A stretch of 64,000 bases of DNA from Neorhizobium galegae bv. officinalis. Lineage in GTDB: Bacteria; Pseudomonadota; Alphaproteobacteria; Rhizobiales; Rhizobiaceae. The stretch is taken from assembly GCA_000985875.1 (NCBI GenBank), contig CCRI01000016.1, forward strand, positions 62,001 through 126,000, written 5' to 3'. The position numbers and the translations under genes are program-made. Positions 1 to 8,787 of this stretch are shown one piece after another. A model generated the notes under the pieces. That model made no database searches. It worked only from the letters and a program-made list of their open reading frames with translations, and had not been told where the DNA came from. How positions within the stretch are numbered: the first letter of the stretch is position 1; each line of letters opens with the position of its first letter.

Positions 1-551
1 TCACTTCCGGCAATGCGACGCTGATCAACACGAAGAATTCGCTGGTGATGTCGCGCACCAGCCATCTCGCCGTACAGGGACTGGACGGCGTCGCCGTCAT
101 CGCCAGCGAGGATGCCGTCTATATCGGCCGCCTGGAAGACAGCCAGGATGTCGGCAAGATCGTCAAGCAGCTCGCCGCCGCCAAGGCGACCGCGGCGCTC
201 ACCGAAACCCATCCGACATCCTATCGGCCCTGGGGCGGCTATACGTCGGTGCTCAACGGCGACCGTTTCCAGGTCAAGCGGCTGTTCGTCACGCCCGGCA
301 AGAAGCTCTCGCTGCAGAAACATCACCATCGCTCGGAGCACTGGATCTGCGTCAAGGGCACAGCGGAAGTGACGATCGGCGAGGAAACCCGGATCGTCAG
401 GGAAAACGAGTCCATCTATATTCCGCAGGGCGAAGTGCACCGGCTCGCCAATCCGGGCAAGATCATGCTCGAAGTGATCGAGGTGCAGACCGGTTCCTAT
501 CTCGGCGAGGACGACATCATCCGCATCGTCGACGAGTTCGGACGCGGCTGA
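1..551 (+). CDS. manC: Mannose-1-phosphate guanylyltransferase / mannose-6-phosphate isomerase, C-terminal part
   Basis: The gene enters from the left edge (reading frame begins at base 3), so only about 182 C-terminal residues are visible. They hold the end of the nucleotidyltransferase part (a run of strands around GNATLINTKNS and LAVQGLDGVAVIASEDAV) followed by the type II mannose-6-phosphate isomerase cupin. The cupin shows RPWGGY, the metal-binding cluster KHHHRSEHW and the second histidine in QGEVHRL. The bifunctional family makes GDP-mannose in the cytoplasm for surface polysaccharides. The FkbM methyltransferase and lpsL next door fit a polysaccharide setting. ATG and GTG codons near 45-50 are internal, because upstream sequence continues the family similarity. 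Confidence 0.9.
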   Translation, partial: TSGNATLINTKNSLVMSRTSHLAVQGLDGVAVIASEDAVYIGRLEDSQDVGKIVKQLAAAKATAALTETHPTSYRPWGGYTSVLNGDRFQVKRLFVTPGKKLSLQKHHHRSEHWICVKGTAEVTIGEETRIVRENESIYIPQGEVHRLANPGKIMLEVIEVQTGSYLGEDDIIRIVDEFGRG

Positions 552-644
552 GGCCTTCCTGGAAGTTTACGGCAGCCTGTTCGGTTATTTTCTCTGCAGC
601 TCTGAAACAGGCGGATTATCCGCCGATAGTGGAAAGGGTATCGC

Positions 645-1478
645 ATGCGCTCCCGGAATTTTCTGTTGTCTGCATCAGCGCGAAGCATCGGATCGTGGCT
701 GCACAAGCCTTCCCTCCAAAGGAGAATATTCAACGCCGTGCGGCTGAACCGTCCCGAGGTAACGGACTGGCTGCAATCCGAGGACTTGTCCTTCATGGCA
801 TACTCGATTGCGAGACGCCGGAAATCCAAGGCGCAAATACTGCAGGATCTGTGGGTTTGTTATGAACTCGGGGAAAAGAGCGGCGGGTTCTTTGTCGAGT
901 TCGGCGCTACGAATGGACTGATCAACAGCAATACGTGGTTGCTTGAGAAAGAACTCAATTGGCGCGGGATCCTGGCGGAGCCAAATCCCGTCTGGCATGC
1001 CGAACTTTCTAGAAACCGGACGGTTCATATCGAACATCTATGCGTGTCTTCCAGGTCGGAAGAAGTCGTGAGGTTTCTGGCCATGGACGGCGTCGATCCT
1101 GAGCTCAGCGCGATCGCGTCTTTCGCTGACGGCGATCACTTCGCCGACGTTCGCAAGGGCGGAACCGCTCTCGACATTAGGACGATCTCTCTGAACGATC
1201 TACTCGACAAATACGACGCTCCACGAGAGATCGACTATATTTCCATCGATACCGAAGGCAGCGAACTCGATATCCTCTCCGCTTTCGATTTTGCCCGGCG
1301 ACGTTTCAGTCTCATTTCGGTCGAACAAAATCCCAGGACCGAGAAGGGTATCGAGGAACTCTTGCTGGGAAACGGCTACACTCGCGTTTTTCCGCAGTTC
1401 TCGCAGTGGGATGGATGGTATGTCTCCTCGGAACTGAGGTCGGGAGCCCCCTTCGAGATCGCCGCGCCATTGGTTTAA
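645..1478 (+). CDS. FkbM family methyltransferase
   Basis: This 277-residue protein has the FkbM signature order: SQD-like entry (KAQILQDLWV), SAM-binding GGFFVEFGATNG at about 85-96, NTWLLEK, WRGILAEPNP, and IDYISIDTEGSELDIL near 198-213 followed by ISVEQN. FkbM proteins are SAM-dependent O-methyltransferases; the substrate here is unknown, but a sugar of a surface polysaccharide is plausible because manC and lpsL flank it. The ATG at 645 has GGAAAGGG seven bases upstream. It ends convergent to lpsL. GC content is slightly lower than in the neighbours, which could reflect transfer, as is common for polysaccharide-modifying genes. Confidence 0.85.
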   Translation: MRSRNFLLSASARSIGSWLHKPSLQRRIFNAVRLNRPEVTDWLQSEDLSFMAYSIARRRKSKAQILQDLWVCYELGEKSGGFFVEFGATNGLINSNTWLLEKELNWRGILAEPNPVWHAELSRNRTVHIEHLCVSSRSEEVVRFLAMDGVDPELSAIASFADGDHFADVRKGGTALDIRTISLNDLLDKYDAPREIDYISIDTEGSELDILSAFDFARRRFSLISVEQNPRTEKGIEELLLGNGYTRVFPQFSQWDGWYVSSELRSGAPFEIAAPLV

Positions 1479-1567
1479 GACATGACACCGAGTAGTCGAG
1501 CCGTCAGGACCGCTACAGTGTTTTCCGGCGCCGGTTCTCAGCCCGCGCCTTCTCGGCAGGAAGCGGC

Positions 1568-2575
1568 TCAGTCGATCTCGTGGCGGTGGTCGAGATACCA
1601 TTGGACGAAGGCCTTGACGCCTTCCTCCAGGCCGATCTCAGGCTTGCGGCCGGTCAGCGCCACGAGGAGATCGGGGCTGGCGAAGGTTCTCGGCACATCG
1701 CCCTTCTGCATCGGCAGCATCTTGCGCTTGGCCGGTTTTCCCATGATCCGTTCGATGGTCTCGACGAAATCGAGGAGGCCAGACGGCTGGCCACCGCCGA
1801 TATTGACGACGCGGAACGGTGCCTGATGGGAGAGGGTATCGATGTCGGGGACGCGATTGTCTTCGCCGGGATAGACCTTGGACAGGTCGATGATCGAATT
1901 CACCAGGTCGTCGATATAGGTGAAGTCCCGGCTCATCTTGCCTTCGCCGTAGATCTCGATCTCGCGATCCTCGATCATCGCCTTGACGAACTTGAAGAGC
2001 GCCATGTCCGGCCGGCCCCAGGGGCCGTAGACCGTGAAGAAGCGGAAAGCGGTGATCGGCACCTTGTAGAGATGGGCGTAGCTGTGCGCCATCAGCTCCA
2101 TGGCCTTCTTGCTCGCCGCATAAAAGGTCAAGGGTTCGTCGGCGCGGTCGCTTTCGCGGAAAGGAATGTCCGGATTGGCGCCGTAGACCGACGACGTCGA
2201 AGCAAGCATCAGATGGCCGACGCCGTAGTTGCGGGCAATCTCCAGGATATTCCAGGAGCCGATGAGATTGGAATCGAGATAGGCCTTGGGGTTTTCGAGG
2301 CTGTAGCGCACGCCGGCCTGGGCGGCGAGATGGATCATGACATCCGGCTTGAAGTCCTCGACCGACTTGTCGAGCAGCGGCTTGTCTTCCAGCATGCCGA
2401 TGATCGGGCGAAAGGCCGGGAATTGCGCGAGCCCGGCGTTGCGGACTTCCTTGAGGCGCAGGCTGTAATAAGGCGTCATCCCGTCGAAGCCGAGAACCTC
2501 GTGGCCATCCTCCAGCAGGCGTCGCGCCAAGTGGAAACCAATGAAGCCTGCCGTTCCGGTGATGAAATAACGCAT
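1568..2575 (-). CDS. lpsL: NAD-dependent epimerase, UDP-glucuronate 4-epimerase type
   Basis: The 335-residue protein is an extended short-chain dehydrogenase. It has the Rossmann motif GTAGFIG at residues 7-13, the catalytic serine/threonine region STSSVYG, the YAASKK dyad (Tyr-x-x-x-Lys) and the FRFFTVYGPWGRPDMA substrate loop typical of nucleotide-sugar epimerases. In rhizobia this type is LpsL, which converts UDP-glucuronate to UDP-galacturonate for lipopolysaccharide. Length and motifs match the family; the exact sugar preference is inferred. It is transcribed toward the FkbM gene, and 105 bp separate its start from the response regulator gene upstream. Confidence 0.87.
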   Translation of the reverse strand: MRYFITGTAGFIGFHLARRLLEDGHEVLGFDGMTPYYSLRLKEVRNAGLAQFPAFRPIIGMLEDKPLLDKSVEDFKPDVMIHLAAQAGVRYSLENPKAYLDSNLIGSWNILEIARNYGVGHLMLASTSSVYGANPDIPFRESDRADEPLTFYAASKKAMELMAHSYAHLYKVPITAFRFFTVYGPWGRPDMALFKFVKAMIEDREIEIYGEGKMSRDFTYIDDLVNSIIDLSKVYPGEDNRVPDIDTLSHQAPFRVVNIGGGQPSGLLDFVETIERIMGKPAKRKMLPMQKGDVPRTFASPDLLVALTGRKPEIGLEEGVKAFVQWYLDHRHEID

Positions 2576-2680
2576 GTATGCCCCGCTTGTCGCTCTGGGG
2601 CCGATCCCATAGCGCGGATATCCGGCCCTGTCATCTCAGGGGGCAGAAGTTATTTAGACCGCCCGATAATCAGGCCGCCC

Positions 2681-3076
2681 TCAGTGAAAAAGCCGCAGCC
2701 GCGCCGGCGGCACGCCCGGCCGGCCGTTCTTGCGATCGACGGCGAACTGGATGAGGTCCATCGAAGCCTGGTCGGTCAGCGGTTTTGCCATCACGCCGAG
2801 GACACCGGAAACGCCCGCCGCCACGAGCCCCGGATTGCCGGTGATCATGATCACCACGATGCCGTATTCCGCCAGCGCCTTGGCGATTTCAGGGCCGGTC
2901 TCGCCGTCGGCAAGGCGCACGTCCACGAAGGCTATATCCGTGTCACGGGTATAGTTCAGCGCCACGGTCATGTCGGGTGCTATTCCGACGACGTCATGAC
3001 CGCTTCGATGGATGGCGTCCTCGATATCCATCGCGACCAGCAGACTGTCTTCGACGATCAGGAAACGATATTCCAC
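2681..3076 (-). CDS. Single-domain response regulator
   Basis: This is a stand-alone receiver domain of 131 residues with no output domain. It shows the paired acidic residues in FLIVEDS, the phospho-acceptor aspartate in IAFVDVRLADGETG, the conserved threonine in VVIMITGNPG and the lysine in GVMAKPL. I chose the GTG at 3076 because GGGAGGA lies seven bases before it; a TTG ten codons upstream has no such site. Receiver-only proteins usually work in phosphorelays or stress signalling. The partner kinase is not in this window. Confidence 0.83.
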   Translation of the reverse strand: MEYRFLIVEDSLLVAMDIEDAIHRSGHDVVGIAPDMTVALNYTRDTDIAFVDVRLADGETGPEIAKALAEYGIVVIMITGNPGLVAAGVSGVLGVMAKPLTDQASMDLIQFAVDRKNGRPGVPPARLRLFH

Positions 3077-3263
3077 GGGCAGATCCTCCCAGACTGAAGG
3101 AGGCAAATAGACTCCGATCGCTGCTTGGCAATAGGATCGGGGGTCCCGACATCGATTTTTTGATCTAGCCCGCTGATTGGCAAGGCCGTCAACATGCCCT
3201 CTTTTCCTCCCAATACTTCCTCGCCCAAGATTTCAGCCGCTTACGAAAGGTGACTGAGAGACA

Positions 3264-3288
3264 GGAACCAGTCGGAAACTGGTGGGTT
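3264..3288 (+). promoter_or_regulatory. Candidate EcfG (RpoE2) general-stress promoter
   Basis: GGAAC at 3264-3268 is followed after 16 bases by GGTT (3285-3288), close to the alphaproteobacterial EcfG pattern GGAAC-N16-CGTT. It lies about 37 bases before the start of the DUF1236-type gene, a reasonable leader length. The C to G change in the -10 makes this weaker than the other sites in the window. Confidence 0.45.
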
Positions 3289-3324
3289 AGCCCTTTCGGA
3301 AGTCCAACGAAAGGGAGAAGACCC

Positions 3325-3723
3325 ATGAAGAAGATCATCCTGGCGTCCTGCGCCATTCTCGCCGCTTCCTTCGCAACTCAGGCCGTGGCCCAGCAGAGCA
3401 CCGTCAACGGTGCAGCCGGTGGGGCCGTTACCGGTGCCATCGTCGGCGGTCCAGTCGGCGCCGCGGTGGGCGGGGTCGTCGGCGCTGTAGCCGGTACCGC
3501 CATCGATCCGCCGCCGCGCGAAGTCGTTACCTACGTGCAGGAACAGCCTGCGCCGACCACATCCGTGGTGGTCGAACAGCCGATCGCAGTCGGCAAGCCG
3601 ATTCCGCAGGGCGTCGTCGTGACCCCGGTCCCAAGCAATCCGAAATATGCCTATACGGTGGTCAACAATCAGCGCGTAATCGTCGATCCGCAGACCCATA
3701 CCGTGGTTCAGGTCATCCGATAG
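3325..3723 (+). CDS. Secreted DUF1236-type protein with glycine-rich helix
   Basis: This 132-residue protein begins with a signal peptide (MKKIILASCAILAASF, cleavage likely after AVAQ). A small-residue segment (GGAVTGAIVGGPVGAAVGG) resembles the glycine-zipper segments of envelope proteins. The C-terminal region has the DUF1236-like pattern NPKYAYTVVNNQRVIVDP. The ATG at 3325 has AGGGAG seven to eight bases upstream; longer readings in this frame would cut off the signal peptide. Function is unknown; a periplasmic or outer-membrane location is inferred. A possible EcfG promoter suggests stress induction. Confidence 0.8.
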   Translation: MKKIILASCAILAASFATQAVAQQSTVNGAAGGAVTGAIVGGPVGAAVGGVVGAVAGTAIDPPPREVVTYVQEQPAPTTSVVVEQPIAVGKPIPQGVVVTPVPSNPKYAYTVVNNQRVIVDPQTHTVVQVIR

Positions 3724-3806
3724 GCCACGGATCAGCGGCTATAGCCAACCAACAAAAGCAGGCTCCGCCGATTTCCCGCGGGGCCTGTTGTCGTTTGACG
3801 CATCAA

Positions 3807-5111
3807 TCAGACCAGCACGACCTGATCGACGCGGTCTTCCTGGCCGAAGAACTTGAGATAACGCTCCACCTCGGCCGGATCTCCGGTCGCCTTGCGCGGA
3901 TTGTCGGAGAGTTTCACCGCTGGACGGCCATTCGCCTCGCTTACCTTGCAGACGATGGAGATCGGCATCAGGCCGGCAATCGCGTGCGGTGCGCAGCCGG
4001 CGAAATCGTTGGTCAGGTTGGTGCCCCAGCCGAAGCTCATCCGCACGCGGCCCTCGAAATGCCGGTAGGTGTCGATGATCGCATCGACGTCCAGCCCGTC
4101 GGAGAAGATCAGAAGCTTTTCCCTGGGGTTGCGGCCCATCTTCTCCCACCAGGCGATGATCTTCTCTCCCCCCTCGATCGGCGGAGCGCTGTCGGGGCGA
4201 AAACCGGTCCAGTCGGCCACCCAGTCCGGCGCATCGCGCAGGAACGCCGCCGTGCCGAACGCATCCGGCAACACGATCAGCAGGTTGCCGCCATAAAGCC
4301 GGTTCCAGTCCTTCAGGACCTGGTAGGGCGAGGCGCGCAGCTGCTCGTCGGTCTCGGCAAGGGCCGCAGCCACCATGGGCAGTTCGTGCGCATTGGTGCC
4401 CACGGCTTCGAGATCGGAGTCCATCGCAAGCAGGACGTTGCTGGTGCCGGTGAAAGCCGGGCCGATGCCTTCCTTCAGCGCCTCGACGCACCAGCGCTGC
4501 CAGAGGAAGCTGTGGCGGCGGCGCGTTCCGAAATCGGAGATGCGCAGGCCCGGCAATGCCTGCAGCCGCTCGACCTTTTCCCACATCTTGGCCTTGGCTC
4601 GCGCGTAGAGAACGTCGAGCGTGAAGAAGCCGAGCGAGCGCATGGCGGAACGGGAGCGTAGCTCGTTGATGATCGCGAGTGCCGGAATTTCCCAGAGCGT
4701 CGTTTCCATCCACTTGCCGTGGAAGGTCAGCTCATACTGGCCGTCGCGCTTCGAAAGCTCGTATTCCGGCAGCTTGTAGGTGGACAGCCAGTTCAAGAAT
4801 TCCGGCTCGAAGATCTGCTTGCGGCCATAAAACGTATTACCCGCAAGCCAGATCATCTCCTTCTTGGACAGGCCGACCGTGCGGGCATGGTCGAGTTGTT
4901 CGCGCAGCGCACCCTCGTCGATCTCCTCCGCCAGCTTGACGCTGGTTGTGCGGTTGATGAGCGAAAACGTGGCGTCGACATCCGGATAGAGCTTCCAGAT
5001 CATCTGCAGCATCAGGAGCTTGTAGAAATCCGTATCGATCAGACTGCGGATGATCGGGTCGAGCTTCCAGGTGTGATTGTAAACCCTGCTCGCGATATCG
5101 GTCTTGGTCAT
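3807..5111 (-). CDS. pncB: Nicotinate phosphoribosyltransferase
   Basis: This enzyme makes nicotinate mononucleotide from nicotinate and phosphoribosyl pyrophosphate in NAD salvage. The 434-residue product has family landmarks in order: SLIDTDFYKLLMLQ near the start, FRNRT-like SLINRTTSV, FGTRRRHSF with the phosphorylated-histidine region, FTGTSNVLLA and the late FSDGLDVD and FGWGTNLTND phosphate-binding segments. I placed the start at the ATG giving MTKTDIASR; the frame stays open far upstream but that part is low-complexity and not family-like. It appears to be a single-gene unit on the minus strand. Confidence 0.95.
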   Translation of the reverse strand: MTKTDIASRVYNHTWKLDPIIRSLIDTDFYKLLMLQMIWKLYPDVDATFSLINRTTSVKLAEEIDEGALREQLDHARTVGLSKKEMIWLAGNTFYGRKQIFEPEFLNWLSTYKLPEYELSKRDGQYELTFHGKWMETTLWEIPALAIINELRSRSAMRSLGFFTLDVLYARAKAKMWEKVERLQALPGLRISDFGTRRRHSFLWQRWCVEALKEGIGPAFTGTSNVLLAMDSDLEAVGTNAHELPMVAAALAETDEQLRASPYQVLKDWNRLYGGNLLIVLPDAFGTAAFLRDAPDWVADWTGFRPDSAPPIEGGEKIIAWWEKMGRNPREKLLIFSDGLDVDAIIDTYRHFEGRVRMSFGWGTNLTNDFAGCAPHAIAGLMPISIVCKVSEANGRPAVKLSDNPRKATGDPAEVERYLKFFGQEDRVDQVVLV

Positions 5112-5190
5112 GCCTGCCCCTGCCCCGGCCCTTCCGGGCCGGCTCCGCCGATTTCGATGCTTATGGAGGCAGCGGCTGATCAACCTCCGG

Positions 5191-5212
5191 GCATTTTTAT
5201 CGAAAAAAATGC
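5191..5212. promoter_or_regulatory. AT-rich inverted repeat upstream of pncB
   Basis: GCATTTTT and AAAAATGC form an 8-bp inverted repeat with a 6-base centre, 80 bases before the pncB start. It could be an operator or part of the promoter. No known NAD-regulator consensus was recognised in it. Confidence 0.3.
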
Positions 5213-5231
5213 AGAGTAAGTCCAGACGCAA

Positions 5232-5257
5232 TTCGGCCGCGAGGGATCGCGGCCGAA
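5232..5257 (-). terminator. Hairpin downstream of the 5275-5604 gene
   Basis: An 11-bp perfect stem (TTCGGCCGCGA / TCGCGGCCGAA) with a 4-base loop lies just after the stop of the minus-strand gene. There is no long U tract on that strand, so it may be an inefficient terminator or an RNA-stabilising end. Confidence 0.45.
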
Positions 5258-5274
5258 AATATCGGAAATGCGCG

Positions 5275-5604
5275 TCAGTTGCCGGACTGCGAATTGGTAG
5301 CCGGCGGCGCGGCGGCCGGTGGCGCGGAAGGGCTGGCGGTCGGCGGCGCGTTCGGGTTCTGGGGCGTCGTGCTACCGGCCGGCGGCGTAGCGGTCTGCTC
5401 TGCCGGGGGTGCGGTGCTCTGGCCGTACCACTCGGCGCCGGCCCAGGCGACCATCGCCAGGATGAGGCCGCCAATCAGCACCTTCAGGACCGGTGCGCCC
5501 CAGCTTCCCTGCCGCGCTTCCGTGGCGGTCTCAACAACCGGCGGCGAACCGATCGGGTTCGGATGACGGGTCTCGGCTTCCTGGGGATCGAAACGGGTAT
5601 TCAT
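5275..5604 (-). CDS. Small membrane protein with proline/alanine-rich tail
   Basis: The protein of 109 residues has a polar N-terminus, one transmembrane helix (about 40-59, VLKVLIGGLILAMVAWAGAE) and a C-terminal tail made mostly of Pro, Ala, Thr and Ser. Such tails span the periplasm or stay disordered. No family was recognised. A perfect GGAAC-N16-CGTT promoter lies upstream and AAGGAG precedes the ATG, so this is probably a real gene of the general stress response. Confidence 0.72.
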   Translation of the reverse strand: MNTRFDPQEAETRHPNPIGSPPVVETATEARQGSWGAPVLKVLIGGLILAMVAWAGAEWYGQSTAPPAEQTATPPAGSTTPQNPNAPPTASPSAPPAAAPPATNSQSGN

Positions 5605-5649
5605 GATTTCGCTCCTTGTTCGGCCGGAATGCCCGGCTCATGCACAAGA

Positions 5650-5674
5650 AACGGTCGGCGGATACGAATGTTCC
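5650..5674 (-). promoter_or_regulatory. EcfG (RpoE2) promoter of the 5275-5604 gene
   Basis: On the minus strand GGAAC (5674-5670) and CGTT (5653-5650) are separated by exactly 16 bases, a perfect match to the EcfG consensus. The -10 lies 46 bases before the ATG of the small membrane protein. Confidence 0.7.
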
Positions 5675-5685
5675 GGCATGAAGGC

Positions 5686-6636
5686 TCAGTAGCCCGCCTG
5701 GCGGTCCACCACGTGCTGCAGGGGGGCGCCCGCCTCGTAACGCTCCATCTGGGTTTCCGCGTTGCGAAACAGCGCCCTCACATCGGACGCGGAAGCCGCG
5801 TGTGGGGTAATAATGACGTTGCCCCTCGTCCAGAGCGGACTATCCGCACCGAGCGGTTCCTTCTCGAAGACATCCAGCGATGCGCCGCCGAGAATGCCGT
5901 TGTCGAGCGCGTCAACAAGATCGCTCTCGACCTGGCTGCCACCGCGTCCGGCATTGATGAAGACCGGTTTGCCCAAGGCCCCGCCCTGGCGAAGCTTGGC
6001 AAACAACGACGCATTGAAGATGCCGCGCGTCTCCGGCGTCAGCGGCAGGAGGCCGACGAGAATGTCCGTGCGAGCAAGAAAAGCATCGAGTTCGCCGCCA
6101 TCGAAGGTCTCGACGCCTTCGATCGTCTTTTTGCTGCGCGACCAGCCGACGACGTCGAAACCCATGATCTTCAGCTTGCGGACCGAGTCCTGGCCGAGCA
6201 CGCCAAGGCCCATGACGCCGACGGTCAGGTCCTTCGCTTCCGGTTGGGAGAGTTCGCGCCACTGGCGTTCGCTTTGCTGCGTGAGATAGGCCGGCACCTG
6301 CCGCAGATGGCTCAGGGCCTGCAGCACGACCCATTCGCTCATCCGCGTCGTCAGGCTTTCGTCGACGAAACGGACGATCGGGATATCCGGCAGGCCAGCC
6401 ATGGTGAGGATATAGTCGACGCCGGCGCCGCCGGAAAACAGCACCTCCAGCTTCGGTGCCCGCTGGAACAGGTCCGGGTCCGGCTTCCAGATCACCGCGT
6501 AGCGCGCCTCGGAAATGTCGGCTCCCGGATCGGAGGCGTGCAGCACGGTGCGGCCGGTGAAGGCGCTGGCGAGTGCGGCATCGATCTCGCGGCGCTCGAA
6601 TTTAAGATCGACGACGACCGGATGTCTGGCAGGCAT
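5686..6636 (-). CDS. 2-hydroxyacid dehydrogenase, glyoxylate/hydroxypyruvate reductase A type
   Basis: This 316-residue NAD(P)-binding protein has the D-2-hydroxyacid dehydrogenase layout. The nucleotide motif GVMGLGVLGQ is near 140, the catalytic arginine in INAGRGGSQ, the glutamate in SLDVFEKEPL and the histidine in VIITPHAASAS. The early SGGAGVDY and the short length are typical of the GhrA branch, which reduces glyoxylate and hydroxypyruvate. Its stop is 82 bases downstream-side of the stress-type membrane gene's start, so the two may be separate units. Substrate is inferred. Confidence 0.85.
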   Translation of the reverse strand: MPARHPVVVDLKFERREIDAALASAFTGRTVLHASDPGADISEARYAVIWKPDPDLFQRAPKLEVLFSGGAGVDYILTMAGLPDIPIVRFVDESLTTRMSEWVVLQALSHLRQVPAYLTQQSERQWRELSQPEAKDLTVGVMGLGVLGQDSVRKLKIMGFDVVGWSRSKKTIEGVETFDGGELDAFLARTDILVGLLPLTPETRGIFNASLFAKLRQGGALGKPVFINAGRGGSQVESDLVDALDNGILGGASLDVFEKEPLGADSPLWTRGNVIITPHAASASDVRALFRNAETQMERYEAGAPLQHVVDRQAGY

Positions 6637-6664
6637 GGGCAGATGACCTTGATATGGTTCAGGT

Positions 6665-8293
6665 TTACTGATTGATGGCTTCGATTTCGACGGCTTCCAG
6701 ATTGAAGGCGGCGGCCATCAGGGCACGGGTATAATCCTCTCTCGGCGCCTGGAAAATCTGGTCCGCGGGACCTTCTTCCACCACCTTGCCGAGCCGCATG
6801 ACGATGACGTGGTTGGCGAGCGCCTTCACCACCTTCAGATCATGACTGATGAAGAGATAGGCGAGATCGTGCTTCTTCTGCAGATCGCGCAAGAGATCGA
6901 CGACCTGCGCCTGAACGGTCATGTCGAGCGCCGATGTCGGCTCGTCGAGCATCACGAAACGCGGTTTCAGCACCATGGCGCGGGCGATCGCGATCCGCTG
7001 GCGCTGGCCACCGGAAAACTCGTGCGGATAACGCCAGCGCGTCGCGGGATCAAGGCCGACTTCGCTCAAGGCCCAGGCGACACGCTCGTCGCGGCCGTCG
7101 GCGGAAAGCGACCGTTCATGCACCTTCAGCCCCTCGGCGACGATATCGCCGACCGACATGCGTGGGCTTAGCGACCCATACGGATCCTGGAAGACCACCT
7201 GCAGACGGTCGCGGAACGGGCGCATCTCCTTGAAGGAGAACTTGTCGATGTCCGTTCCGACGAAGGCGATGCGGCCCTGCGAGGAGATGAGCCTTGCAAG
7301 CGCCAGACCGAGCGTCGTCTTGCCGGAGCCGGATTCGCCGACAACGCCGAGCGTCTCCCCGGCGCGCAGTTGCAGATCGACGCCATCGACGGCCTTCACA
7401 TGATCGACAACCTTGCGCAGGAAGCCTGCCTTGATCGGGAACCAGACGCGGATGTCCTTGCCTTCCATCACCACCGGCTTGGAAGGATCGGCCGGCGGTG
7501 GCTCGCCGCGGGGCTCGGAGGCGAGCAGATGACGCGTATAGGCGTGCTGCGGATTGGCGAATACGTCCTCCACCGTGCCGGTCTCGACGATCTTGCCCTT
7601 GGTCATCACGCAGACGCGATCGGCGAACTTGCGGACGATGCCGAGGTCGTGCGTGATGAACAGCATCGACATGCCGTGCTCGCCTTTGAGCCCGCGCAGA
7701 AGATCGAGGATTTGCGCCTGCACCGTGACGTCAAGCGCCGTGGTCGGTTCGTCGGCGATCAGCAGTTTCGGGCGGTTGGCGAGCGCCATGGCGATCATGA
7801 CGCGCTGGCGCTGGCCGCCGGACAGTTCGTGCGGATAGGCTTTCAGCCGCTTTTCCGGCTCGCGTATGCCGACCTGATTCAGGAGTTCGAGGGTGCGGAT
7901 ACGCACCGCCTGGCCCGCAATTCCGTGATGAAGCTCGAGGATTTCGCCGATCTGCTTCTCGATCGAATGAAGCGGGTTGAGCGAGGTCATCGGCTCCTGG
8001 AAGATCATTGTGACGTCGTTGCCGCGCACGCGGCGCAGTTCCGGCTCGGGCGCCTTCAACATGTCCTTGCCGTCAAACAGGATCTGGCCCGACGGGTGGC
8101 TGGCGGAGGGATAGGGCAGCAGCTTGAGGATGGAATTGGCCGTCACCGACTTGCCGGAGCCGGATTCCCCGACCAGCGCCAGCACCTCCCCGGGCATGAT
8201 GTCGAACGAAACCCTATCGACGGCGATCGAGGTATCGCCGCCCTGGTGGAAGGCGACGGAGAGATCACGGACGGAAAGAAGCGGCTCTGTCAT
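6665..8293 (-). CDS. yejF: Peptide ABC transporter, double ATPase subunit
   Basis: The 542 residues form two complete nucleotide-binding domains in one chain. The first has GESGSGKS, LSGGQRQR and LLIADEP; the second (from about residue 275) has GESGSGKT, FSGGQRQR and FVMLDEP. Fused ATPases of this kind power the YejABEF importer for oligopeptides and microcin C. In Sinorhizobium, YejABEF also affects sensitivity to antimicrobial plant peptides. Its ATG overlaps the stop of the PIN-domain gene by four bases (ATGA), so translation of yejF seems coupled to the toxin gene rather than directly to yejE. Confidence 0.93.
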   Translation of the reverse strand: MTEPLLSVRDLSVAFHQGGDTSIAVDRVSFDIMPGEVLALVGESGSGKSVTANSILKLLPYPSASHPSGQILFDGKDMLKAPEPELRRVRGNDVTMIFQEPMTSLNPLHSIEKQIGEILELHHGIAGQAVRIRTLELLNQVGIREPEKRLKAYPHELSGGQRQRVMIAMALANRPKLLIADEPTTALDVTVQAQILDLLRGLKGEHGMSMLFITHDLGIVRKFADRVCVMTKGKIVETGTVEDVFANPQHAYTRHLLASEPRGEPPPADPSKPVVMEGKDIRVWFPIKAGFLRKVVDHVKAVDGVDLQLRAGETLGVVGESGSGKTTLGLALARLISSQGRIAFVGTDIDKFSFKEMRPFRDRLQVVFQDPYGSLSPRMSVGDIVAEGLKVHERSLSADGRDERVAWALSEVGLDPATRWRYPHEFSGGQRQRIAIARAMVLKPRFVMLDEPTSALDMTVQAQVVDLLRDLQKKHDLAYLFISHDLKVVKALANHVIVMRLGKVVEEGPADQIFQAPREDYTRALMAAAFNLEAVEIEAINQ

Positions 8294-8787
8294 CGGCCAA
8301 GGCTTTCGATGAGTGAATTAAGCGTCGTTTCGTCTGGGCGAAGGACGGTTAAAGGTGAGCTACTCTTGGTGAGACCGTAGCGGAAATGCGTAATTTCATA
8401 AATATCCTTCAGCCCCATATCGGCGGTGAGCATGTGAGTGCAACCGGCACCGAACGCGGTAGAGATATGGATCGAGTCCGGAAGCTTCAGCCCCACGTTT
8501 TGAGATCCTAGGATCGCGGCGTGCCATAGCATCTGCCTGCCAACGGGAAGCACTTCGAGCCATTCGTTTGTTTGAATCAGCCCCTCATATTTGTCGATGG
8601 CGCTATCATTTCCGTCCCGGTACGGCTTGACCAACAATTCGGACAGCGTCAGTTCGCTGGTGGCGAAACGCTGAGAATGGTCTTCTATCGAAAGGAGATT
8701 GCCCAACGCGGCGCTGATTTCGCTGTTGTTCTCAAATGCCAGAATGAAGATATTCGTATCGAGATAGATTTTTCCGAGCCCGTGCAT
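8290..8787 (-). CDS. PIN-domain RNase toxin (VapC-like)
   Basis: The product of about 165 residues has a PIN domain with all acidic positions in place: Asp in YLDTN, Glu in TLSELL, Asp in LPDSIHISTA and Asp in LTADMGL. These coordinate metal for RNA cleavage. I prefer the ATG giving MHGLGKIY because it overlaps the antitoxin stop as TGATG; an in-frame ATG four codons earlier is possible. The gene lies between yejE and yejF, overlaps the antitoxin and overlaps yejF by four bases. Codon usage is less GC-biased than in the transporter genes, which suggests insertion by transfer. Confidence 0.82.
   Translation of the reverse strand: MHGLGKIYLDTNIFILAFENNSEISAALGNLLSIEDHSQRFATSELTLSELLVKPYRDGNDSAIDKYEGLIQTNEWLEVLPVGRQMLWHAAILGSQNVGLKLPDSIHISTAFGAGCTHMLTADMGLKDIYEITHFRYGLTKSSSPLTVLRPDETTLNSLIESLGR

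Noticed and set aside
610..624. Palindrome GGCGGATTATCCGCC between manC and the FkbM gene as a terminator
   Set aside because: The stem is only 6 bp and lacks a T run; it may be chance or part of the FkbM leader.
1580..3097. Plus-strand open frame of 505 codons
   Set aside because: It lies opposite lpsL and the response regulator, has biased composition (runs of Arg, Ala, Glu, Asp) and no family motif; it is a shadow of high-GC coding sequence.
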